The position numbers and the translations under genes were made by a program. Shown piece by piece: positions 37,381 to 45,993 of a DNA stretch of 64,000 bases. This DNA comes from Sphingomonas hankookensis. GTDB lineage: Bacteria; Pseudomonadota; Alphaproteobacteria; Sphingomonadales; Sphingomonadaceae. Numbering within the stretch: the stretch's first letter is position 1; each line of letters opens with the position of its first letter. The DNA is taken from NCBI RefSeq assembly GCF_022664465.1, contig NZ_JAKREV010000002.1, positions 541,522 through 605,521 on the forward strand, in the 5' to 3' direction. The notes beneath the pieces are model-generated. The model worked only from the letters and a program-made list of their open reading frames with translations. It searched no databases and was not told the DNA's origin.

Positions 37381-37446
37381 GAGCGCCCTTTTGACGTCCG
37401 GCGTCAACGCGACACCCCGCGCGCGGTGAGCGCATGGTTGGCTTGG

Positions 37447-37869
37447 TCAGCCGTTACCCTTTTCGTTCCGGTAATCATCTATCAACGCATTCGCCGCAGC
37501 GTCGATTGACCGGCTAACGGTAGGCTTCGTAGCAATCTGCCCGCACGTCATGACCGGCAACGGAACAGTTGGAGATTGCGGCCCTTCACCCTGCCCTTGC
37601 GCCACACCCGTACGAGCAAGCTCGGCCTTGACCGCATCGGCAACCGGCGTCCATTTCTCGACGGGACCGCGCGCATTCTGCATGACCGCGCCAGCCCAAC
37701 GTTCCCCCTGGTCCTTGAGATAGCCGTTCTGCTGGAAGGCGAGGCAACTGGCAGTCGCATACTGAACAAGATCGTCGCGGGCGGCAGGTTTCGTTTCAGC
37801 CTTCACCGTTTGGGACTGACCGCTACAACCGGCCAACAGAGCGGAGAGCATAATAGCCATGCGCATCAC
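37447..37869 (-). CDS. Probable Tai4-type immunity protein
   Basis: A 140-residue protein with a lipoprotein-like signal (LSALLAGC), so periplasmic. The mature part has YATASCLAFQQ and LKDQGERWAGAV, a pattern typical of Tai4, the periplasmic inhibitor of the amidase effector Tae4. It starts at a GTG (37869) that overlaps the stop of the amidase gene by 4 nt, or at an ATG 3 nt later; GGGAG precedes. Effector first and immunity second in one coupled unit is the usual Tae4-Tai4 order. The call depends largely on this context. Confidence 0.6.
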   Translation of the reverse strand: MMRMAIMLSALLAGCSGQSQTVKAETKPAARDDLVQYATASCLAFQQNGYLKDQGERWAGAVMQNARGPVEKWTPVADAVKAELARTGVAQGQGEGPQSPTVPLPVMTCGQIATKPTVSRSIDAAANALIDDYRNEKGNG

Positions 37870-38375
37870 CCCAACTCCCAGAATTCGCCGCGCGACGTTT
37901 TGACGGTACCGCTTGAGTAAGTTGAGTAGTTATCGGAAGGTTCGCGGTAACGGACGCCATCCCAAAGCGCGATATGCCCGCTGGCATCTGCCCAATTCAC
38001 AGTGAAGGCAACGATTCCGCGCTTGCCCCGGAATGCGCTGTCATAGGGGCTGGCATTGTCCACCAGCGGTTTGCCCAACAGCCGAATGAGATAGTTTCGG
38101 AATTCGGTTACCCGGAAAATGATACGCGACCCGTCAGCGGTTCCTAAGGTTTGCGCACCGGCAGCGCGGGCAGTTACGGCGTTGATAGGCGATCCGCCTT
38201 TGTTGAACGCGACGCTCAATCGGCTTGCGCAGGTGTTCCCCTTTGGACCAAAGCCCGGAGCCTTAATGTTGCGTTCCGCCGCACCGCCCAAGTGGGTGTA
38301 GAGGTCATGTAGCGACGGGTATTTCGCGTGATCGGGAAACGCCGCCCAAATCTTCGAGAGGTTGGGTTTTGCCAT
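37866..38375 (-). CDS. Tae4-type peptidoglycan amidase effector
   Basis: A 169-residue protein without a signal peptide. C49 sits in NTCASRLSVAFN and H134 in ASGHIALWDG, the conserved catalytic Cys and His contexts of Tae4, an NlpC/P60-like D,L-endopeptidase that cuts between D-Glu and mDAP of the peptide stem. Tae4 proteins are delivered by type VI secretion; no T6SS genes are in the window, so delivery must rely on genes elsewhere or the pair may serve another purpose. I chose the ATG at 38375 (MAKPNLSKIW); an ATG 12 nt earlier is possible. Confidence 0.8.
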   Translation of the reverse strand: MAKPNLSKIWAAFPDHAKYPSLHDLYTHLGGAAERNIKAPGFGPKGNTCASRLSVAFNKGGSPINAVTARAAGAQTLGTADGSRIIFRVTEFRNYLIRLLGKPLVDNASPYDSAFRGKRGIVAFTVNWADASGHIALWDGVRYREPSDNYSTYSSGTVKTSRGEFWELG

Positions 38376-38532
38376 TTGCGAAGGCATCCTTACTCTGTCA
38401 GCAATACCGAAGGGTACCACAGAGCCGCTGGACGACAACACGGCCCGGTAGCGTTCTACCTCGCTTAGGAAACGGCAGACCTTCCGCATTCGCGGCAACG
38501 CCGCCAACCTATGACAGCAATCGAGTAACGAT

Positions 38533-39132
38533 TCATTCGACCTGCATAAGCTGCGAAGGGAATGGTGCCGCCAGTTCCAACGCCTCTAACATGGGCGCAG
38601 TTAGCCACCGCTCTTCGTCTTCGGGATGCAACAAAACCGGCATTGCCTTGGGATGGATAGGGGCAACCACGGCGTTGGGATCGGTCGTAAGGAATGCGAA
38701 CACCGGTCCCTCTTCGGTTGGTCGCCATATGCCGGCAAAGCTGGTTATCGGCCGCGATGGCACGTTGAACCAATGCAGCGGCAATTTGCCATCATCGCCG
38801 CGAACCTGACCGTATTCGGAAAACCTGGTAAAGGGCACAAGGCAACGCTGTGATGGGTTTGCCAAGGCCGAACGCCAAAAGGGGGAGGTTAGGTTTCTAA
38901 CGTTTGTAACGTCCTTGCGAATGTCCTTACCGCTCTTGCCTTTTGTCATCATAGGGAAGCCCCAAGCCATAACGTCGAGAACGCGAACGCCATCGGCCTC
39001 GCGGACCACATAAGCCGGTTTGCGGGGGAACAGTTCGGGGGCTGGCGCTGCTACCGGGTTAGTCGGTTGAGTAGCGTTGTATCGTGGGAACAGCGACGAC
39101 GCAGGAACCGAAAGGGCATAGCGGTTACACAT
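38533..39132 (-). CDS. SOS-response-associated peptidase (SRAP, YedK/HMCES)
   Basis: A 199-residue SRAP protein. Catalytic C2 follows the initiator Met (MCNRYAL), with N80 in TNVRN, E106 in FSEYG and H160 in PIHPKAMPVLL, all four active-site residues. SRAP proteins form a thiazolidine crosslink to abasic sites in single-stranded DNA and protect replication forks. Its presence on an element with a polymerase-like protein suggests protection of single-stranded replication intermediates. Confidence 0.93.
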   Translation of the reverse strand: MCNRYALSVPASSLFPRYNATQPTNPVAAPAPELFPRKPAYVVREADGVRVLDVMAWGFPMMTKGKSGKDIRKDVTNVRNLTSPFWRSALANPSQRCLVPFTRFSEYGQVRGDDGKLPLHWFNVPSRPITSFAGIWRPTEEGPVFAFLTTDPNAVVAPIHPKAMPVLLHPEDEERWLTAPMLEALELAAPFPSQLMQVE

Positions 39133-39147
39133 ATCAACCCACCATCT

Positions 39148-39531
39148 TTAACGGGGCAGCGCGGGGATTTTGGCGTCTGTAGTTAACTTGATACGCCACG
39201 GCCGCTGTAAGACGCTAGGATACAAAACGAAATAATGCCTACCTCGCTTATCCACAAAGAGTTTTCTGCATATCTCGCGGGGAATTACAGTGCAAAAAAG
39301 ATCGTCTTTTATGAGCCAGCGCCCCATATCCCGGATATGCGGGCCGAAACGCTCGAAGCTTCCATCCCTACGGAATAAGTAAAACTCGAATGCTCCCGGA
39401 ATGCCGTACTCTACTCGGGAATCAGGCATTACCCTTTCCAACTCCGGGCCTTTGATTTGACGCATGGCAGATAGGGGCGGATTTGGCTCGACTGTACCGG
39501 CTTGTGCTAGAAGCATTATCGCAGCGATCAT
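39148..39531 (-). CDS. Hypothetical protein, island
   Basis: A 127-residue protein with a short hydrophobic N terminus (MIAAIMLLAQAGTVEP) that could be a signal peptide, and an aromatic, basic C-terminal half (FEFYLFRRDGSFERFGPHIRDMGRWLI, CRKLF, YFVLYPSVLQRPW). I do not recognise it. It is between the resolvase and SRAP genes on the same strand and may be cargo. Confidence 0.5.
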   Translation of the reverse strand: MIAAIMLLAQAGTVEPNPPLSAMRQIKGPELERVMPDSRVEYGIPGAFEFYLFRRDGSFERFGPHIRDMGRWLIKDDLFCTVIPREICRKLFVDKRGRHYFVLYPSVLQRPWRIKLTTDAKIPALPR

Positions 39532-39567
39532 TCTGCCCCTCCAAGACGCACCAGCTTAGACCCGAAA

Positions 39568-40110
39568 TTATGCTGCCAAGGCTCGATAAACGCTAGCTCG
39601 ACCAACACCCAACCGCTTGGCAATTTCGGTTGGTCCTACGCCCTCTGCATGAAGGGCTTTGATCCCTACCGGATTAACCGACCGCTTGCGCCCCTTGTAG
39701 ACGCCCTTCGCCTTCGCGATGGCGATGCCTTCCATCTGCCGTTCGCGCCGTATGGCAGTTTCAAACTGCGCGAAGACTCCAAGCATTTGTAGGAAGGCAA
39801 CACCCGCAGGGGTTGAGGTATCAATCGGCTGCTCGGTCGCGCGAAGGAATGCCCCTTTCTCCTTCAAGGTTGCAACGATCTTCTCTAGGTCGGCAACCGA
39901 CCGTGCGAGGCGGTCAATCCGGGTGACCATAAGCGTATCGCCTTCGCGGATGAACGACAGAACGGTTTCGAGTTCGCCACGTCCTTGCGTTGTGGTCCCG
40001 CTCTTCTTCTCGGTCCGAACTACCGAACAACCGACTGCCTCCAACGCGGCAACCTGAACGCTGCAATCCTGGTCTTCACTCGAAACGCGGGCATAGCCGA
40101 TCATCGTCAT
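39568..40110 (-). CDS. Serine recombinase (resolvase/invertase family)
   Basis: A 180-residue small serine recombinase. The catalytic domain has S10 in YARVSSEDQ, and the conserved RIDRLARSVADLEKI and GVFAQFETAIRRERQMEGI helices are present. The C-terminal helix-turn-helix (GPTEIAKRLGVGRASVYRAL) binds the site. All features of Tn3-type resolvases and Pin-type invertases are present. A role in dimer resolution or in an invertible segment is possible; I saw no pair of inverted sites next to it. Confidence 0.93.
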   Translation of the reverse strand: MTMIGYARVSSEDQDCSVQVAALEAVGCSVVRTEKKSGTTTQGRGELETVLSFIREGDTLMVTRIDRLARSVADLEKIVATLKEKGAFLRATEQPIDTSTPAGVAFLQMLGVFAQFETAIRRERQMEGIAIAKAKGVYKGRKRSVNPVGIKALHAEGVGPTEIAKRLGVGRASVYRALAA

Positions 40111-40283
40111 GGGACAGCCTTTGTACCAATAGGGTCTACACCTGTCGATATGAATGTCTCACAGCGCCGAGTCAAACCCTATTGAGACGATTTCTGCGTC
40201 TCATGGCAACGCCTCGCATGGGTATACCGAGTGATACGACTTCCTAATTGAGTCGCCAGCCAAATTTGCATTTTCTTCGGTGG

Positions 40284-42077
40284 CTACTTTATCATTCTAT
40301 TTGCGATAAAATCTTCCACTATTTCCAATACTGGCGCAAACGCACCAAAGTATTCTGCATCATTAATCTTACACGCTTCCTCACAAAGTGCTGCCTTGCG
40401 CAGGGTTTTTGTCGAAACTACATCGCCGTTTGGCTTGTAACTAGTCTTTACCTGATAGTGATCCTCGGATATGAGCTTTTCATTCAAAAGATTCTCTATT
40501 CCAGCTTTTATTTTAGTGTTGGATGGATTGATTGGCAGTTTTCTAACCCATAGATCGCCAATAGTATCATCGGGCATTTTTGAGTCGTTATCATTAAGAA
40601 GTAATATTCTGCGGTTTGAAAGATTGGGATTTGCCTTTAAAACTGATAAAGTATGGCGAAGCGCATCGGCGCCAGTATGAAAACCCTGGCCGCGTGAGTC
40701 TTTGGCGCCAATCCACTCTATTTCACACAAAGATAATAGATTGGACTTGCCAAGGATTCTCGCAGCGTGCTTGATGTACGGCGCATCAGTTTCGCCCTCG
40801 ACATACACTACCGGAGTTATTCCGGCCTTAGCTTCGGCTACCACCCGCTCGGTAAACGAGTGCGATGCTGACATAGCGTCAAGGGCCTTTCCGAATTCAC
40901 TATAGCTTTCCGCACCTACCGGTATGCCTAAGGGCATATCGATAACTTGGATTTTCTCCGGCCCAAACTTTCTTTCCATTCCCAAAACGAATATCGGCGA
41001 ATGACTACTCACAATGAACTGAACATTCGGAAACAAACTAATCAATCGCGGCAAGACACTGTTTTGCACTTCAATATGAATGTGGGCATCGATTTCATCA
41101 ATTATACAGATACCCTTAATCATACTTAGGTCGGGCGATAGTCCAGCCTGCGACATGTCCGCATACTTAAGCAGGGTACCAAACATACCTAATAGGATCG
41201 CCTGACCTGTAGATAGCGCATCTAGATTGCAGAAAATAAAGGCTTTGTTGGATACTATTGCCACTTTTTGGGCGGACTTCCTGCCTAGCCAATAGAATGA
41301 CAAAGTTGGATCGCAGCAAATTTCTTGAATGAGTAGATTGCATAATTGTAGAAGATTGGAAGATTTTTGCGCATCCTCCGCACTTCCAATATACATCCAA
41401 CTACCATCATCTTTAGACTGCACTAATTCTACCCGAGAATCTGCCAATAATGACATGAGCCATTGTTTAAAAGACTCGAGTGCCTGCTCAACATAAATCG
41501 GCTTCGTTAATCTCTTCTGTATTGCTGGCGCATCATCAAATTGGGTAGGGGCGATAGCCTCTCGATTCAACCAGTGCGGTTTTTCCGAACGACTAGACGG
41601 AAAATATGCGTAAACACCATTCTCAAATATCTGCTGTGATCGCTGGTTATCCAGCTGAAACTCCTTGAATGAGCCATCAGCAGACCACGTTACGTCAGCA
41701 ACAAATCCCGCAGGAACTCGTATCCGGGCCTGTTCCGGGTCGATGTTTCCCGCTTTTTCCTTGTACGATCTAATTGTACCATTATCATTGAATTTGAGAA
41801 TACTAAAGGAGCCTGCCGCTCCGGAGGATATAGTACCTCCTCCTACGACTCTGAACCAAGCTCTGCCCAAACCTTTGGCGGGCAATACCTCATCATAGTG
41901 AACGGATACGGCTTCAAATAGGGCGTCAACAATTAGCGATAAAAAGTTTGTCTTTCCGCTTCCGTTCCCACCCACAAGTATAATTGGCTTTGGATTTCCA
42001 TCCTTAGAAAATCCTGCGGTGATGTTAAGCCATCGTAACGGTCCATTATTTTCGATAACGGCTTCGCTAAAATACAT
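40284..42077 (-). CDS. OLD-like AAA ATPase with TOPRIM domain
   Basis: A 597-residue protein. An ABC-type ATPase with Walker A VGGNGSGKT (35-43), signature LSTGQ (289-293), Walker B GICIIDEID (322-330) and H359 in the H-loop is followed by a TOPRIM nuclease domain with E427 (VVYVEGETD) and D496/D498 (LLNDNDS). This is the domain order of OLD nucleases and GajA. The ATG at 42077 overlaps the stop of the HNH gene by one base (TAATG), so I reject the TTG 12 nt upstream. GC content is much lower than in the chromosome. I infer a phage-defence nuclease with the HNH partner. Confidence 0.8.
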   Translation of the reverse strand: MYFSEAVIENNGPLRWLNITAGFSKDGNPKPIILVGGNGSGKTNFLSLIVDALFEAVSVHYDEVLPAKGLGRAWFRVVGGGTISSGAAGSFSILKFNDNGTIRSYKEKAGNIDPEQARIRVPAGFVADVTWSADGSFKEFQLDNQRSQQIFENGVYAYFPSSRSEKPHWLNREAIAPTQFDDAPAIQKRLTKPIYVEQALESFKQWLMSLLADSRVELVQSKDDGSWMYIGSAEDAQKSSNLLQLCNLLIQEICCDPTLSFYWLGRKSAQKVAIVSNKAFIFCNLDALSTGQAILLGMFGTLLKYADMSQAGLSPDLSMIKGICIIDEIDAHIHIEVQNSVLPRLISLFPNVQFIVSSHSPIFVLGMERKFGPEKIQVIDMPLGIPVGAESYSEFGKALDAMSASHSFTERVVAEAKAGITPVVYVEGETDAPYIKHAARILGKSNLLSLCEIEWIGAKDSRGQGFHTGADALRHTLSVLKANPNLSNRRILLLNDNDSKMPDDTIGDLWVRKLPINPSNTKIKAGIENLLNEKLISEDHYQVKTSYKPNGDVVSTKTLRKAALCEEACKINDAEYFGAFAPVLEIVEDFIANRMIK

Positions 42078-42835
42078 TATCCACTCCAAGCAGGTTTGCC
42101 TACTAATGTATTGCGCATATTAATGAGCAACGAAAGTTCGTTAAGAGTTCTAGTGCGATGCACCATACGGTGACAATTCGCACACAGCAGCGCCAAATCT
42201 GACAGCTTAACTTTGGAACCAGGTTTGAGCGTATGAACCGGCTTCACATGATGAACCTCGATATAACCCGCCCCTAGCTTCCCGTAGGCAGCCTCGAAGT
42301 CGAAAGCGCAAACCTCGCATACCAATGGCCCTTCTGCCTTGGCTGCTTTGAGCTTCTCCCGGACCAATTTTCGATCGCGTTCGTAGTGTTTGTGCATGGC
42401 GAGTATCACACCCCCCTCTTCGCCTTCGTAGGGCGGTTCTAAGGGGTGCTGTGATAGTGCCGCATCATCGGCGGCTAGGATGGTAGCGCGGATCGCCTGC
42501 GCGTCTGTAGCAAGCTTTACGGGGTCACCAGCGTATTCCCGCCAAATGACTCCTTCCAACTTGTTACCCCGCTCCATACCGACCTTGCCTTGGTCTAAGT
42601 AGTGCGGGTCGGACGAACGGAAGTTCATCACCTTGAGGTACACACCGTTGCGGTTGCGCAGCGTCTCGCCCGTAGCGTTACCCATGATCCGGTGCATTTT
42701 GTTCAGGATCGCCGATACCTCATCGACTGCCTCGAAATCCTCCCCGGTCGGGTTGCCCCTGGTACGGACATACAGGTCGAGGGCGAGAATCAATTCATCG
42801 CGCGACCATACCGGGTTCCGGGGCTTCGTCTCCAT
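42077..42835 (-). CDS. HNH endonuclease
   Basis: A 252-residue protein. The N-terminal ~110 residues (WSRDELILALDLYVR, RNRNGVYLKVMNF) are shared with many bacterial HNH restriction-type proteins and probably recognise DNA. The C-terminal HNH has CEVC (173-176), HH at 195-196 (EVHHVKP), and LCANCH with C218, C221 and H222, i.e. a zinc-stabilised nuclease. It is first in a two-gene operon with the OLD-like ATPase. Alternatives: a modification-dependent enzyme of McrA type, or PtuB of a Septu-like pair. I chose the ATG at 42835; a longer TTG start is possible. Confidence 0.8.
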   Translation of the reverse strand: METKPRNPVWSRDELILALDLYVRTRGNPTGEDFEAVDEVSAILNKMHRIMGNATGETLRNRNGVYLKVMNFRSSDPHYLDQGKVGMERGNKLEGVIWREYAGDPVKLATDAQAIRATILAADDAALSQHPLEPPYEGEEGGVILAMHKHYERDRKLVREKLKAAKAEGPLVCEVCAFDFEAAYGKLGAGYIEVHHVKPVHTLKPGSKVKLSDLALLCANCHRMVHRTRTLNELSLLINMRNTLVGKPAWSG

Positions 42836-42960
42836 GCGTCGAACGTACCGCAGCGTATGCAGTTCACAACCCAAGGATTCGTTCGACCAGCCGTCGAGCA
42901 AAAAAATTTGGCACGGCGGGTGCTACGTTATTATGCACCGTTTCGGCAAACGCATTTGGT

Positions 42961-42990
42961 CCTAAAGTGTTGATTCAACACGTTTTTAGG
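42961..42990. repeat. Palindrome next to the right att site
   Basis: CCTAAA-GTGTTGA and TCAACAC-G-TTTTTAGG form a nearly perfect 30-bp inverted repeat 4 bp from the attR core. It could terminate transcription or be a recombination-protein site. Confidence 0.45.
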
Positions 42991-42994
42991 CGGC

Positions 42995-43071
<77 letters not shown>

Positions 43072-43362
43072 ACGCGGACTGCGGCCCTAGTCGCATTCCG
43101 CGCATCGTACAAGCGTTCCTGACGGATCCATGACGCGATGCCGACCCATCATACTCGCGCAATCTGGCCACGAAAATGCACGCAACAGCTCTGTCGACCC
43201 GACAAGCGATTGATCTGCTTCCACTTTGTCATAGACTTTACGCATGTCGCCTTATGCCAGCCCGGGGAGCCGCATTGCCGGCGCGTCTGGCTGCACCGGT
43301 GGCAGACGACCCTAGAGCGGTGGCAAACCGCCTTATCCAACGATCCTGTTCGGAGAGGAACC

Positions 43363-43635
43363 ATGAAGAAACTGATGACAATCGGCAGTTGCCTCACACT
43401 GGCGCTGGCCACTGCAGTCGTACCGGCCGTGCCCGTCGTGGCGCAGGAGGGTGGCGACGTGATGTACGAACGCTATTACTACGATGATCCCGATATGACG
43501 TTGCAGGTCGGCTATGAGCGCGACACCTGCACCCGCTACGGCGTCGGCGGCGGTCGGACCGAAGGCCGCTATGGCCCCTATGTTTATTCCAACCCGATCG
43601 CGATGTGTGTGAACGGGCAGCTACAGCCCTATTGA
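43363..43635 (+). CDS. Small secreted protein
   Basis: A 90-residue protein with a clear signal peptide (MKKLMTIGSCLTLALATAV...VVAQ) and a tyrosine-rich mature part (YERYYYDD, GYERDTCTRYGVGGG) with two cysteines. A GGAGAGGAA ribosome site precedes the ATG. No family is recognised; similar Tyr/Gly-rich small secreted proteins occur in sphingomonads. The 290 bp upstream, back to tRNA-Pro, hold no supported gene. Confidence 0.7.
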   Translation: MKKLMTIGSCLTLALATAVVPAVPVVAQEGGDVMYERYYYDDPDMTLQVGYERDTCTRYGVGGGRTEGRYGPYVYSNPIAMCVNGQLQPY

Positions 43636-43717
43636 TCCGGTAATGGCATGACGACTGGCCGTCGGACGGATGTAACACGCCCGGCGGCCATTTCGACCAT
43701 CATCGCAAACGAAACGC

Positions 43718-43793
43718 TGGTGGGCCCGGCAGGACTCGAACCCGCAACCTAGCCGTTATGAGCGGCCAGCTCTAACCATTGAGCTACAGGCCC
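43718..43793 (-). tRNA. tRNA with CAT anticodon, probably Ile2
   Basis: A 76-nt cloverleaf: acceptor GGGCCTG/CGGGCCC (one G-T pair), anticodon loop CTCATAA with CAT, T-arm GCGGG/CCTGC, encoded CCA. The D-arm and anticodon-arm spelling (ATGGTTAGAGC, GGCCG/CGGCT) is closer to the lysidine-modified Ile2 tRNA than to elongator Met, but I cannot exclude Met. It is not an initiator: that tRNA has a different anticodon stem. Confidence 0.85.
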
Positions 43794-43873
43794 CACGCGC
43801 TGCGCCCGGAGCGATAGCGTCGGGCGCTATCCGGACGCAAGCCCGTTGATAGGCCCCCGCCCCGTCCCGACGA

Positions 43874-44902
43874 TCAGGCGGAATCGCGCTCCACCAGGAT
43901 CGGGGGCATCACCACCGATGGCGCGTCCTCGCCCGCGATACGGCGGAACAGGGCGGAGACCATTTCGTTGGCACCGCGCGCGATATCCTGTCGTACGGTC
44001 GTGATCCGCGGTACGGCGCTGACCGCGATCGGCAGGTCGTCATAGCCGACGACGGGCATGTCGTGCGGCACGCGGATGCCACGGTCGGCGAGGACGCGTA
44101 GCGTGGTCACCGCGATCACGTCGGACGCCGCGGCGATGCCGTCGATATCGCCCCCGACCCGCTCGAGATGCGCGGCGATCTCCTGCTCCATCACGTCGGA
44201 CGCCAGATGGGTGTCGAGCTGGATCGGCGGATGCGCGATGCCAGCGGTGGCCAGCGCCTGCGCGACGCCTTCGCAGCGTTGGCGGATTTCGGGCGCGCGC
44301 AATTCGCCAAGGAACGCGATCCGCCGTGCGCCCCGGGCTATCAGCCGCTCCCCCGCCAGCCGCCCGCCGGCGATATTGTCGGTGCCAATCGCGCAATGCA
44401 CCTGCCCCGGCAGGTTGCTGCTGCCCCATGCCACCAGCGGGCGATAACGGCGCGCAACGCGTTCGATGCTGTGGAACTGATCGGACTGGCCGATCAGCAG
44501 CACCCCGTCCATCATGCCCGAATCGACGATACGTTCCAGCCAGTCGGTCGCGTCGGGAATGACGCGCGACAGCATCAGGTCATAGCCATCCTCGGTCAGC
44601 CGATCGGCGAGGAAGCCGAGCATCGTCATGAAGAACGGGTCGGACAGATGCTGGCGCCGTTCGTGGCCCAGCGGTACGACGACGCCGACCACCCCGGTCC
44701 GCTGCGTGCGCAGCCGGCTGGCCATCTGGTTCGGGCGGAAGCTGTGTTCGGTCGCCAGCGCCTGAATACGGTCGCGGGTTTCGGCGTTGACCAACGACTT
44801 GCCGGCCAGCGCGCGCGATACCGTTCCCGGCGACACTCCGGCCAGCCGTGCAAGATCGGCGATCGTCCGCACCCGCGGGATTGGATGAGCTTGTTCGTCC
44901 AT
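43874..44902 (-). CDS. LacI-family transcriptional regulator
   Basis: A 342-residue repressor-type protein. Its helix-turn-helix TIADLARLAGVSPGTVSRALAG with the hinge helix FRPNQMASRLRTQRT is at residues 13-68, followed by a periplasmic-binding-protein-like sugar domain (VVVPL, GTDNIAGGRLAGERLI, DIDGIAAASDVIAVTTLRVLADRGIRVPHDMPVVGYDD). It is divergent from the sugar kinase gene; a perfect 12-bp palindrome between them (44968-44979) is its likely operator. The effector is unknown, probably a gluconate- or hexose-type sugar. Confidence 0.92.
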   Translation of the reverse strand: MDEQAHPIPRVRTIADLARLAGVSPGTVSRALAGKSLVNAETRDRIQALATEHSFRPNQMASRLRTQRTGVVGVVVPLGHERRQHLSDPFFMTMLGFLADRLTEDGYDLMLSRVIPDATDWLERIVDSGMMDGVLLIGQSDQFHSIERVARRYRPLVAWGSSNLPGQVHCAIGTDNIAGGRLAGERLIARGARRIAFLGELRAPEIRQRCEGVAQALATAGIAHPPIQLDTHLASDVMEQEIAAHLERVGGDIDGIAAASDVIAVTTLRVLADRGIRVPHDMPVVGYDDLPIAVSAVPRITTVRQDIARGANEMVSALFRRIAGEDAPSVVMPPILVERDSA

Positions 44903-44967
44903 GGCACTGCTTGTACGAACATATTCCTTCGCTCTACCAGCGGAATATGCAACCGAAACGATTTATT

Positions 44968-44979
44968 GCAATCGATTGC
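44968..44979. promoter_or_regulatory. Palindromic LacI-type operator
   Basis: GCAATCGATTGC is a perfect 12-bp palindrome with a central CG, the standard LacI/GalR operator form. It lies between the divergent regulator and kinase genes, 66 bp from the regulator start. Confidence 0.65.
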
Positions 44980-45070
44980 TGATGCCGGTAGCGTCGATCC
45001 GGACAAGCCAGCCTTGCCGCGCGGCCCGATGCTGCGCCATGAGCAGGTCGTAACGGCGAGAGGATGCGGG

Positions 45071-45952
45071 ATGGTTTCGGAAGCGATGGTGGCCGGCGTC
45101 GAGTTGGGCGGGACCAAGTCGATCGCGGTGGTCGGGCGCGGGCGCGACATCATCGATCGGTTCCGCGTGCCGACCACGACGCCTGCCGAAACGCTGGGCG
45201 TGCTGTCCGACAAGCTGGCCGAATGGCGGCGAGAGCATCGACTGGCGGCGATCGGCATCGCCAGCTTCGGGCCGATCGCGGTCGCGGAAGGGCACATGCT
45301 GCCGACGCCCAAGCCGCACTGGGCCGGTGCCGATATCGTCGGCCCGCTGGGCCAAGGATTCGACCGGGTGGCGTTCCATACCGATGTGACCGGCGCTGCG
45401 CTGGGCGAGGGGCGCTATGGGGCTGCCACCGGCCTGTCCGACTTCCTCTATGTCACGGTCGGGACCGGCGTCGGCATGGGAATCATCGCCGGCGGGCGAC
45501 CGGTGACGGGCATGATGCATCCCGAAGCGGGGCATATCCGGGTCCGCCGCCGCAGCGATGACGGCTTTGTCGGCGCGTGCCCGTTCCATGGCGACTGCCT
45601 AGAAGGGCTGGTCAGCGGACCGGCGATCGCGGCGCGGGCGGGCAAGCCGGCGCACCTGCTCACCGCCGAGGACCCGGCGTGGCGCGACGTTGCCGATGCG
45701 CTGGGCGAGGCGTTCGCGACGCTGTTCCTGACGCTCTCCCCTGCCCGGATCATCGTCGGCGGCGGAGTCGGGCTGGGCCAGCCGCAGCTGTTGCCGATGG
45801 TGCGCGAGCGGGTCGTCGCCGCGCTGGGTGGTTATCTGGGGTTCGTCGATGCGCAGTCGATCGACGAACGGATCGTGCCTGCCGGACTTGGCGAGGAAGC
45901 CGGGCCGCTGGGTACGCTGGTGATGGCAGAGGACCTGCTGGGCGACGCGTGA
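45071..45952 (+). CDS. ROK-family sugar kinase (fructokinase-like)
   Basis: A 293-residue ROK kinase. It has the phosphate-binding GVELGGTKSI, the ROK signature with zinc ligands HPEAGHIRVRR and CPFHGDCLEGLVSGPA (zinc from H and three Cys), and the adenosine motif IIVGGGVGLGQPQL. HGDCLEG is typical of fructokinases and glucokinases of this family. It phosphorylates a free hexose in the cytoplasm. The ATG at 45071 follows GAGAGG. It is divergent from the LacI gene and likely under its control. Confidence 0.92.
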   Translation: MVSEAMVAGVELGGTKSIAVVGRGRDIIDRFRVPTTTPAETLGVLSDKLAEWRREHRLAAIGIASFGPIAVAEGHMLPTPKPHWAGADIVGPLGQGFDRVAFHTDVTGAALGEGRYGAATGLSDFLYVTVGTGVGMGIIAGGRPVTGMMHPEAGHIRVRRRSDDGFVGACPFHGDCLEGLVSGPAIAARAGKPAHLLTAEDPAWRDVADALGEAFATLFLTLSPARIIVGGGVGLGQPQLLPMVRERVVAALGGYLGFVDAQSIDERIVPAGLGEEAGPLGTLVMAEDLLGDA

Positions 45953-45993
45953 CGCGGACTGGCGCTGCGGATTGCCGCTGATATGGTGCCGCG

